From NCBI GenBank assembly GCA_017303755.1, contig JAFLBS010000008.1, positions 1 through 64,000 on the forward strand: a DNA stretch of 64,000 nucleotides, read 5' to 3'. How positions within the stretch are numbered: position 1 is the first letter of the stretch; each line of letters opens with the position of its first letter. This DNA is from Flavobacteriales bacterium. GTDB taxonomy: Bacteria; Bacteroidota; Bacteroidia; Flavobacteriales; Flavobacteriaceae. The notes beneath the pieces were generated by a model. That model made no database searches, was not told the origin of the DNA, and saw nothing but the letters and a program-made list of their open reading frames with translations. Positions 43,309-51,401 of the stretch are shown here, piece by piece. Position numbers and translations under genes: made by a program.

Positions 43309-43668
43309 ATGAACATTTTTGTTGGAAGTCTTCCTTGGAGTATTGAGGAAGCAGATTTAAGAGAGTCTTTTGAGGCTTACGGAACAGTTGACTCTGTTAA
43401 AATTGTAACTGATAAATTTACTGGAAGAAGTAAAGGATTCGGTTTTGTAGAAATGCCAAATGACGAAGAAGCACAAAAAGCTATCGACGAATTAAACGGT
43501 GCTACAGTAGAAGGTCGTACAATTGTAGTGAACAAATCTGAACCAAAACCAGAAGGTGAAAGAAGAAGTTTTAACAACAACCGTTCAGGCGGTGGTGGTT
43601 ACAGCGGAGGTGGAAACTCTCGTGGTGGCGGAAGCTATAATGATAGAAATAGTGGTGGAAGATACTAA
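43309..43668 (+). CDS. RRM RNA-binding protein
   Basis: A 119-residue protein: one RNA-recognition motif (~1-80), with RNP2 IFVGSLP and RNP1 KGFGFVEM, and a Gly/Arg/Ser-rich tail (GGGGYSGGGNSRGGGSYND). Such proteins are abundant in flavobacteria and cyanobacteria and are often cold-induced. A TACCTTTA -7-like box lies at 43279-43286. It is followed by its own terminator. Confidence 0.9.
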   Translation: MNIFVGSLPWSIEEADLRESFEAYGTVDSVKIVTDKFTGRSKGFGFVEMPNDEEAQKAIDELNGATVEGRTIVVNKSEPKPEGERRSFNNNRSGGGGYSGGGNSRGGGSYNDRNSGGRY

Positions 43669-43692
43669 TCTTTAAACACCCACTTTACAACT

Positions 43693-43724
43693 AAAACCAT
43701 TCGTTCACTCGGATGGTTTTTTTG
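43693..43724 (+). terminator. Terminator after the RRM gene
   Basis: AAAACCAT and ATGGTTTT pair, with CG pairs inside, followed by a T run. Confidence 0.75.
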
Positions 43725-43863
43725 TTTTTTGTTGATAACTAAAATTGAAATTCAGCAGCATTAAATGTAAATTTGAAACTTCTCAAAAAATAGAATGGAG
43801 TCGATTTTTGGAATCTTTGTAGCAACTACTAAAGCGACAAATATTCATTCAAGTCTACAATTC

Positions 43864-43905
43864 TTGACATTGATTTTTGAGATTGAATTTTGACATTGAT
43901 TTTTG
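43864..43905 (+). repeat. Direct repeat in the dnaE promoter region
   Basis: The 16-base word TTGACATTGATTTTTG occurs at 43864-43879 and 43890-43905 (26-base period). Each copy holds a possible TTG and a GATTTTTG -7-like box, just upstream of the dnaE ATG at 43925. Confidence 0.6.
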
Positions 43906-43924
43906 CCATTTGGAATTTACACCT

Positions 43925-46900
43925 ATGTATTTAATATTCGATACCGAAACCACAGGATTACCGCGCAATTGGGCCGCGCCAATTACTGATACCAACAATT
44001 GGCCACGATGCGTTCAGATTGCTTGGCAATTGCACGATGCGATGGGAAACCTCATTGAACATCAGGATTATTTAATCAATCCCGAAGGGTACAATATTCC
44101 CTATGATGCCGAGCGTATCCATGGAATCTCAACCGAACTCGCGCAACAAAACGGAATCGATTTAAAAATTGCTCTAGAACGTTTCAATGAAGCACTTTCT
44201 AAAACCAAATTCATCGTTGGGCAAAATGTGGGTTTCGATGTGAATATTATGGGCTGCGAATTCTACCGAATGGGAATCGATTCACCCATGTCGCAAATGC
44301 CTATTTTAGATACGTGTACCGAAACTACAGCCGAACTTTTAAGATTGCCTGGAGGACGCGGAGGAAAATTCAAATTACCAACATTAACCGAGTTACATCA
44401 ATACCTTTTTGGAGTTCCATTTTCAGAAGCGCACAACGCAACTGCCGACGTTGAAGCAACTACACGTTGTTTCTTAGAATTAATCAAACGCGAAGTTTTT
44501 ACTAAAGAAGAACTCGATGTTCCGGCGAATTATTTTACCGAATTCAACGAACACAATCCGAAAGAAATTCAACTCATTGGGTTAAAACACATCAATCTGA
44601 AACAAGCTTCCGACGAAATCAGAAAGCAATTCCAACCCAAGGAAGAACCTGTAATTTCGCACGAAGAAAAACAGCAAAACCAGCAAACTTTAGTTGATAC
44701 TGATTTTGTTCATTTGCACAATCACACTCAGTTTTCAGTACTTCAATCGACCATTTCAGTTAAAGATTTGGTTGCAGCTGCAGTAAAAAATAAAATGCCC
44801 GCTGTTGCGATAACCGACATCGGAAATATGATGGGAGCATTTCACTTTGTACGTGATGTGCTATACCACAATAAATCGGCAGCAGCCAAAAATAAATCGG
44901 CTGAAGAAGCTGGAGAAACGCCAACCGAAACCATTATTAAACCTATTGTAGGTTGTGAATTTTTCGTTTGCGATAATCATAAAGACAAATCCCGAAAAGA
45001 CAACGGTTACCAAATCGTTCTGCTCGCTAAAAATAAAAATGGTTATCATAATTTGGCCAAAATGGCTTCAATTGCTTATACAGAAGGCTTTTATTATGTG
45101 CCACGTATCGACAAAAATATCATTCAAAAATACAAAGACGACCTGATTGTACTTTCGGGTAGTTTGTATGGTGAAATTCCAAGTAAATTGCTCAACATCG
45201 GTGAAAACCAAGCCGAAGAAGCTTTGCTATGGTGGAAAGAACAATTTGGAGCCGACTTATATATTGAATTAATGCGCCACAATCAAGAAGATGAAAACCG
45301 TGTGAATGGCGCACTGATTGACTTAGCCCGAAAACATCAAGTAAAGACGATTGCTACCAACAACGTTTTTTACATCAATAAAGAAGATGCCAACGCTCAC
45401 GATATTTTATTGTGTGTGCGTGATGGTGAAAAGCAATCTACACCCATTGGTCGCGGTCGCGGATATCGTTTCGGATTGCCCAATCAAGACTATTATTTCA
45501 AATCGGGCGACGAAATGAAACAATTGTTTTCTGATTATCCTGAAGCCATTTCGAATATAAGCGAAGTAGTAGATAAAATAGAAATCTACGACTTAGCGCG
45601 CGAAGTATTACTTCCAAAATTCGATATTCCAGAAGAATTTTTAGTAGCTGAAGACGAAGCTGATGGAGGAAAACGGGGCGAAAATAAATACCTTAATTAT
45701 CTCACCTACGAAGGAGCAAAAAAGCGCTACAAGGAAATCACTCCCGAAATAAAAGAACGACTCGATTTCGAATTAAAAACCATCGAAAACACTGGTTATC
45801 CAGGTTATTTTTTGATTGTTCAAGATTTTATCGCCGAAGCACGAAAATTGGGCGTTTCTGTTGGACCAGGTCGTGGTTCGGCTGCAGGTTCAGTTGTAGC
45901 ATATTGCCTTTGGATTACCAATATTGATCCGCTAGAATACGATTTGCTTTTTGAGCGTTTCTTAAATCCCGATCGTGTGTCAATGCCCGATATTGATATC
46001 GATTTTGATGATGAAGGCCGAAGTAAAGTCATGGATTATGTAATTGACAAATACGGCTCCAACCAAGTGGCGCAAATCATTACCTATGGAACAATGGCGG
46101 CCAAATCGTCCATTAGAGATACTGCTCGCGTATTGGATTTGCCCTTATTTGAAGCCGATAAAATTGCCAAATTAGTACCCAATTTAAAGCTGGATAAAAT
46201 CTTTTCAATGGATCAAGCGGCTTTGAAACAAGCACTTCGAGCCGAAGAATACGATAAGGTAAAAGAATTAATCGAACTCGCCAACGAAGGCAGTTTGAGT
46301 TCGGAAACCATTACGCAAGCCAAAATTTTAGAAGGGAATTTACGCAATACCGGAATTCACGCATGCGGAGTGATTATTACGCCAAGCGATATTACCAATT
46401 ACGTTCCAGTTGCTACCGCTAAAGATTCGGATTTGTACGTTACACAATTCGATAACTCTGTGGTGGAAAGTGCTGGTTTGCTGAAGATGGACTTCTTGGG
46501 ATTAAAAACCCTAACGCTGATTAAAGACACCGTAAAATTAGTCAAATACAGAACCGGAATCGACCTTGATCCCGATGCATTTCCGATTGACGATGTGAAA
46601 ACGTATGAGTTATTTCAACGCGGAGAAACCGTCGGAATATTCCAGTACGAGTCGGTTGGGATGCAAAAATACCTACGTGATTTAAAACCAACGGTTTTTG
46701 GAGATTTAATTGCGATGAATGCCTTGTATCGTCCTGGACCATTAGAATACATTCCGTCGTTCGTAAAAAGAAAAAATGGTGAAGAACCGATTGTATACGA
46801 TTTAGAAGCCAACGAAGAATACCTAAAAGAAACCTACGGAATTACAGTATACCAAGAGCAGGTAATGCTTTTGTCGCAAAAACTGGCCAATTTCTCCAAA

Positions 46901-48448
46901 GGTGATGCCGACGTTTTGCGTAAAGCGATGGGGAAAAAACAAAAAGATGTACTGGATAAAATGAAATCCAAGTTCATCTCGCAAGCCATGGAAAACGGAC
47001 ATCCAGAAGATAAATTGGAGAAAATCTGGAAAGACTGGGAAGCGTTTGCGCAATATGCCTTCAACAAATCACACTCTACGTGTTACGCGTGGATTGGCTA
47101 TCAAACGGCTTATTTGAAAGCACATTATCCAGCCGAATACATGGCAGCAGTACTTTCGAATAACATGAACGACATCAAACAGGTTTCGTTTTTTATGGAA
47201 GAATGTAAACGCATGGGATTGAAAGTGCTTGGCCCAGACGTGAATGAAAGTTACTATAAGTTTACCGTAAACGAAAATTACGCTGTTCGTTTCGGAATGG
47301 GAGCGATTAAAGGTGTTGGTGCGCCAGCCGTTGAAACTATTGTCGAACACCGCAAAAGCGGAAACTACAAATCGATTTTTGATTTGGCAAAACGAATTGA
47401 TTTGCGTGCTGCCAATAAAAAAGCATTCGAAAGTTTGGCTTTAGCAGGCGGATTTGATTGTTTTACGACAACGCACCGCGCGCAGTATTTCCATGATGAT
47501 GGCGATAATATTACGTTTTTGGAAAAAGCCATGCGCTACGGTTCCAAATTTCAAGAAAATGAAAATTCATCGCAAGTGAGTTTGTTTGGAGAAACCAGCG
47601 AAGTTCAAATTGCCGAACCGATAGTTCCGCCGTGTGAAGAATGGAGCACGATGGAAAAACTCGCCAAAGAAAAAGAAGTAGTCGGAATTTACATTTCGGG
47701 TCATCCGCTTGACGATTATCGTTTTGAGATGAAGTACTTCTGCAATACCAAACTCGAAACGCTGAAAAACCTTGAGCAACACGTTAATAAAACCTTGTCG
47801 TTTGGCGGAATCATAACCAATGTTCAACATAAAACCGCTAAGAACGGTAAAGGTTGGGGTTCGTTCGTATTGGAAGGCTATGATGAAAGTTACGAATTCC
47901 GAATTTTTGGTGAAGAATACTTGAAATTCCGACATTTTTTGATTCAGAATAATTTCTCGTACATCAAAATTATGGTTCGTGAAGGCTGGCTGAATCAAGA
48001 AACGGGTAAAAAAGGTGATCCTCGCATTCAGTTTCAATTGGTTCAATATTTACAAGATGTATTGCCTTCGTTTGCCAAAAAATTAATCGTATTGATGGAT
48101 GTAAAGGAAATTCATAACACAACTGTCAGTTTGTTGAATGACATCTTCCAATCGAACAAAGGTGACAATTCGGTTGTATTTGAAGTAATGGAATTGGAAA
48201 AAGTAAAACGATTGTCAGTAGTAGAAAAATCAACCATTGACAACGAAATTTCGGAAGATGAAATCAGTATCGAAACCGAAGCCGATTTAGAAAATACCGA
48301 CGAACCGATTGCAGCCATGACCGAAGAAGTCGAAGAAATTCGTGTCGTAACCAAACTATCAATGCCGAGCAGAAAATTAAAAGTCAAAATCTCCAATGAG
48401 TTATTAACTGAATTGGAGAAATTGCAGATTAATTTTAAATTGAATTAA
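43925..48448 (+). CDS. dnaE: DNA polymerase III alpha subunit fused to DnaQ-type exonuclease
   Basis: About 1507 residues. The N-terminal ~190 residues are a 3'-5' exonuclease (FDTETTG, QNVGFDVNIMG, AHNATADVEATTR, the DEDDh residues), followed by a linker and PHP domain (HLHNHTQFSVLQS at ~263). The C-family polymerase follows (GPGRGSAAGSVVAY at ~650, catalytic Asp residues in PDIDIDFDDEG near 688), then HhH and OB-fold regions (GGIITNVQHKT). This fusion is known in Bacteroidetes, where it brings proofreading into the replicase. The start is placed at the ATG just before LIFDTETTG; the 16-residue extension upstream passes through the promoter repeats. Confidence 0.95.
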   Translation: MYLIFDTETTGLPRNWAAPITDTNNWPRCVQIAWQLHDAMGNLIEHQDYLINPEGYNIPYDAERIHGISTELAQQNGIDLKIALERFNEALSKTKFIVGQNVGFDVNIMGCEFYRMGIDSPMSQMPILDTCTETTAELLRLPGGRGGKFKLPTLTELHQYLFGVPFSEAHNATADVEATTRCFLELIKREVFTKEELDVPANYFTEFNEHNPKEIQLIGLKHINLKQASDEIRKQFQPKEEPVISHEEKQQNQQTLVDTDFVHLHNHTQFSVLQSTISVKDLVAAAVKNKMPAVAITDIGNMMGAFHFVRDVLYHNKSAAAKNKSAEEAGETPTETIIKPIVGCEFFVCDNHKDKSRKDNGYQIVLLAKNKNGYHNLAKMASIAYTEGFYYVPRIDKNIIQKYKDDLIVLSGSLYGEIPSKLLNIGENQAEEALLWWKEQFGADLYIELMRHNQEDENRVNGALIDLARKHQVKTIATNNVFYINKEDANAHDILLCVRDGEKQSTPIGRGRGYRFGLPNQDYYFKSGDEMKQLFSDYPEAISNISEVVDKIEIYDLAREVLLPKFDIPEEFLVAEDEADGGKRGENKYLNYLTYEGAKKRYKEITPEIKERLDFELKTIENTGYPGYFLIVQDFIAEARKLGVSVGPGRGSAAGSVVAYCLWITNIDPLEYDLLFERFLNPDRVSMPDIDIDFDDEGRSKVMDYVIDKYGSNQVAQIITYGTMAAKSSIRDTARVLDLPLFEADKIAKLVPNLKLDKIFSMDQAALKQALRAEEYDKVKELIELANEGSLSSETITQAKILEGNLRNTGIHACGVIITPSDITNYVPVATAKDSDLYVTQFDNSVVESAGLLKMDFLGLKTLTLIKDTVKLVKYRTGIDLDPDAFPIDDVKTYELFQRGETVGIFQYESVGMQKYLRDLKPTVFGDLIAMNALYRPGPLEYIPSFVKRKNGEEPIVYDLEANEEYLKETYGITVYQEQVMLLSQKLANFSKGDADVLRKAMGKKQKDVLDKMKSKFISQAMENGHPEDKLEKIWKDWEAFAQYAFNKSHSTCYAWIGYQTAYLKAHYPAEYMAAVLSNNMNDIKQVSFFMEECKRMGLKVLGPDVNESYYKFTVNENYAVRFGMGAIKGVGAPAVETIVEHRKSGNYKSIFDLAKRIDLRAANKKAFESLALAGGFDCFTTTHRAQYFHDDGDNITFLEKAMRYGSKFQENENSSQVSLFGETSEVQIAEPIVPPCEEWSTMEKLAKEKEVVGIYISGHPLDDYRFEMKYFCNTKLETLKNLEQHVNKTLSFGGIITNVQHKTAKNGKGWGSFVLEGYDESYEFRIFGEEYLKFRHFLIQNNFSYIKIMVREGWLNQETGKKGDPRIQFQLVQYLQDVLPSFAKKLIVLMDVKEIHNTTVSLLNDIFQSNKGDNSVVFEVMELEKVKRLSVVEKSTIDNEISEDEISIETEADLENTDEPIAAMTEEVEEIRVVTKLSMPSRKLKVKISNELLTELEKLQINFKLN

Positions 48449-48470
48449 TTTTTGACATCCTATTATTTAA

Positions 48471-48498
48471 GTAGAGACGGACTGCAGTCCGTCTTTAC
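48471..48498. repeat. GTAGAGACGG...CCGTCTTTAC palindrome
   Basis: GTAGAGACGGACTGCAGTCC continues into GTCTTTAC and forms a near-perfect palindrome centred on CTGCAG. GTAGAGACG...CGTCTCTAC palindromes are a known type of interspersed repeat in this phylum; this copy may also act as the dnaE terminator. Confidence 0.6.
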
Positions 48499-48588
48499 GA
48501 ATTATCAATTACGTTAAATAAATCCAAAAAACCACACGCTTTCCAACCTTTTTGCGTTTTCTCTTATCTAAGTAGAAAAGCAAATCGT

Positions 48589-50763
48589 ATGAAATCAATT
48601 CTAAGAGTTACCCTTTTGTTTCTTTGGATAGGAACAACCTGTAGTTTTTCACAAAACAATTCTCAGTTAGTTAAAGAAATAACCATCTATTTTGAAAGCG
48701 CCAGTAGTGTTATTTCAAAGGCAGAAGCCATAAAAATGGAAGAAGCCATTCAAAGTTTGACCGATTCACATTTGTATTCTATCGAATTGTCAGCACATAC
48801 TGATAGCGAAGGAAGTTCTACTTACAACGATAATTTATCGGCGCAACGTGCCAAGTCAGTGGCCGATTTTTTAGTAAATAATGGATTCTTCAGCCGAAAA
48901 ATAAGTTTTGTAGCTCAAGGTGAACATCAACCTATTGCCGAAAATGAAACCGATTCAGGTAAAGCGCAAAACCGACGCGTAACAGTAAAAATTCAGAAGA
49001 AATTTGACGATAAACTGTCGGTTGGGGGTTTTACTATTGAAGAAAAGTACTATACTTTTTCAGCCGAAAATCAACAAAAGATAGAGCATCCATCGGGAAC
49101 GGTGATTGATATTCCAGAGAATGCTTTTGTCGATAAAAACGGAAATCCAATTACAGGCGATGTTCGAGTGAGTTACATCGAATACCGCGATCCAGTTGAT
49201 TTTATACTAGGAAATATTCCGATGGATTACCATCAAGACGGCGAAAAGTTTGTGTTCAATTCGGGCGGAATGTTTAAAATCAAAGCCACACATCAAGGAG
49301 AAGAAGTTTTTTTAGGAAAAGATAAAAACATCAATTTGGATTTTCCTTTGACCGAAAATTTACCCGATTTGAATTTTTACTTTTTTGATGAAAAGACCAA
49401 CCAATGGATTGAAAAAGAGAAAAATATTTCTGAAAAAACAGAAAAAACAACATGGGTTAATTTGGCTCAGTTTTATCAAGCGCAACCAATTGAACGTGAC
49501 TCCATTTTAGTCGCTAATCGTGATTACAACTTAGACAGAGCATGTTTTCAAATGAATCAGAATTTAAAAATGGGAAAACTATTCGCAGTTAGCACAGATT
49601 CACTTTACACAAAAATAAATTTGATCGAACGTCAAATGGAACCTTACAATTTGACAAGAAAGAAAACGGTCGAATATCAGATTTCTACAGCTAAAAAAGC
49701 AAAAAAAACACATCTAATTCACCTGAAATCGTATGATGTAAAATGCAAACTTTCAACAAATGATGATGCAACTATTAAATTTGTTTCTAAAACCAATTCG
49801 TATTTAGGTAAACTGAATGATATTAATTGGATAGCAAATAAGTCGTCAGAAAAATACAATTTAAAATCAGTGTCATTAATAGGAATCAAAAAGCTAGATG
49901 ATAATTTGTATACTATTACTATCAAAGATTCATTGGGAGTACAACATTTGGATAGTTTGAGAGTAGCCAATTTAGATGATCAAAAAAAGATGGTAGTAGC
50001 CAATATTTCCAATCAAATCAACAATCGTCAGATTCAGTTCAAAAAGCGGGAAGAGTCAATAAAAAAACAAGATTTGATTCTTGCTAAGAAAAATAAAGAA
50101 TTATCTAGAATCAAAAAAGTGAGGTATACAACAAGAGATTCTATTATGAGAATTGATGCTGTTGTTGAACGATTTTGGAGTTTCAATATACCGTTAATGA
50201 CACCTGAAGAAAAAAAAATGAAAAAGGAAGAGTGGATCGATTTTTTTGACCAAAATAAAGAACTAATGCTCCAGAGGTATGATGAATTTGAGAATAAAGG
50301 AATACAACAGTGTCTTGATAGAGTCAAAGAAATGGAACGATCTCGTAGGAATAGTGTGGCCATTTACAATGCTGAAAGCGCAGTTCGTCAAAAATTAAGT
50401 ATTTCATCATTGGGAATTTTCAATTGTGACCAAATCGAACGATTAAAAGAACCACTCATTGTTGATGCAGAATATAGTGATCAGCAAAACAATAAAATCA
50501 TTCCCATCTTCATTTATATTGTTGATGATAATATAAATGGGATATTAAAATACGACGGTAATATGGGTTACAGTCCAAATCATTTTGCTTATAGTCCGAA
50601 GAGTAAAACCACACTTTTAGCTTTTGATGCAGTTGGGAATGCTTACATATACAGCAAGGAAAAAATGAAGCAATTGGATACCAATAAAACAAGACATCTT
50701 TTTGTTTTGGAAAAAATCAATGATATTTCCAACAAAGACGAATTAGCCGCCTTACTCAACTAA
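48589..50763 (+). CDS. OmpA-domain protein with a long C-terminal region
   Basis: A 724-residue envelope protein. Signal peptide LLFLWIGTTCSFSQ; the OmpA/MotB peptidoglycan-binding domain comes right after it (~25-140: IYFESASSVIS, LSAHTDSEGSSTYNDNLSAQRAK split across the strand, GEHQPIAENETDSGKAQNRR). The next ~580 residues contain a ZU5/carboxypeptidase-like region (GTVIDIPENAFVDKNGNPIT at ~170) and charged, coiled-coil-prone sequence (~470-580). In most proteins the OmpA domain is C-terminal, so this order is unusual. The protein may link a surface structure to peptidoglycan. Confidence 0.75.
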   Translation: MKSILRVTLLFLWIGTTCSFSQNNSQLVKEITIYFESASSVISKAEAIKMEEAIQSLTDSHLYSIELSAHTDSEGSSTYNDNLSAQRAKSVADFLVNNGFFSRKISFVAQGEHQPIAENETDSGKAQNRRVTVKIQKKFDDKLSVGGFTIEEKYYTFSAENQQKIEHPSGTVIDIPENAFVDKNGNPITGDVRVSYIEYRDPVDFILGNIPMDYHQDGEKFVFNSGGMFKIKATHQGEEVFLGKDKNINLDFPLTENLPDLNFYFFDEKTNQWIEKEKNISEKTEKTTWVNLAQFYQAQPIERDSILVANRDYNLDRACFQMNQNLKMGKLFAVSTDSLYTKINLIERQMEPYNLTRKKTVEYQISTAKKAKKTHLIHLKSYDVKCKLSTNDDATIKFVSKTNSYLGKLNDINWIANKSSEKYNLKSVSLIGIKKLDDNLYTITIKDSLGVQHLDSLRVANLDDQKKMVVANISNQINNRQIQFKKREESIKKQDLILAKKNKELSRIKKVRYTTRDSIMRIDAVVERFWSFNIPLMTPEEKKMKKEEWIDFFDQNKELMLQRYDEFENKGIQQCLDRVKEMERSRRNSVAIYNAESAVRQKLSISSLGIFNCDQIERLKEPLIVDAEYSDQQNNKIIPIFIYIVDDNINGILKYDGNMGYSPNHFAYSPKSKTTLLAFDAVGNAYIYSKEKMKQLDTNKTRHLFVLEKINDISNKDELAALLN

Positions 50764-50808
50764 TCAATTAAAACAATAAAAAAATAGCTAAAAGTAATGT
50801 AAGTTACA

Positions 50809-50838
50809 TTTGCCAACTGAAATGTTTCTTTATCTTTG
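50809..50838 (+). promoter_or_regulatory. trxA promoter
   Basis: TTTG at 50809-50812 and TATCTTTG at 50831-50838. The leader is about 70 bases long. Confidence 0.65.
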
Positions 50839-50912
50839 TCCTTAATTAACAGAAATGTTTACGAAGTTCAATTTAAATTTGTAAACACTTAAACTTTTAA
50901 ACTAAAAAGAAT

Positions 50913-51230
50913 ATGGCTTTAGCAATAACAGATGCTACTTTTGATGAAGTAGTTTTGAAATCAGACAAACCAGTTGTAGTAGATTTTTGGGCAGCTTGGT
51001 GTGGACCATGTAGAATGGTTGGACCAGTTATCGATGAAATTTCTTCAGAATACGAGGGAAAAGCAATCGTAGGGAAAGTAGATGTGGATGCGAATCAAGA
51101 ATTTGCTGCAAAATTTGGAGTGAGAAACATTCCAACGGTTTTGGTTTTTCAAAACGGAGAAGTGGTAGGTCGTCAGGTTGGAGTTGCTCCTAAAAAAACC
51201 TACACCGATGCCATTGATGCTTTGTTGTAA
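50913..51230 (+). CDS. trxA: Thioredoxin
   Basis: A 105-residue thioredoxin with the active site [12 protein letters not shown] (~28) and the cis-Pro loop [13 protein letters not shown] (~72). It reduces cytosolic disulfides. It is monocistronic, with its own promoter and terminator. Confidence 0.96.
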   Translation: MALAITDATFDEVVLKSDKPVVVDFWAAWCGPCRMVGPVIDEISSEYEGKAIVGKVDVDANQEFAAKFGVRNIPTVLVFQNGEVVGRQVGVAPKKTYTDAIDALL

Positions 51231-51248
51231 TAAAACATTCAAAATCAT

Positions 51249-51280
51249 AAAAAAGGTCTGACGAAAGTTGGACCTTTTTT
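51249..51280 (+). terminator. Terminator after trxA
   Basis: AAAAAAGGTC and GACCTTTTTT pair across a 12-base loop. Confidence 0.8.
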
Positions 51281-51315
51281 ATTTGTGCTATAGTTAGTTT
51301 TTAACACTTTTTACC

Positions 51316-51381
51316 TTCGTCTATTTAAAATGTCGTTGGTCTATTTGTGTTTTTTTTTTAGAAAATGACGTTTCAATTTTG
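51316..51381 (+). promoter_or_regulatory. LytTR-type operator and promoter of S74 protein gene 1
   Basis: Half-sites TTCGTCTATT (51316) and TTGGTCTATT (51336) start 20 bases apart. A CAATTTTG -7-like box starts at 51374, 38 bases after the second half-site. The same layout occurs at 56564 and 62510. Confidence 0.65.
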
Positions 51382-51401
51382 CAGTGCTTAATACTATAAA
51401 A

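Noticed and set aside
47567-48046. Long minus-strand frame inside dnaE
   Set aside because: It lies wholly within the dnaE polymerase coding sequence, lacks a promoter or family motif, and is a shadow of that gene.
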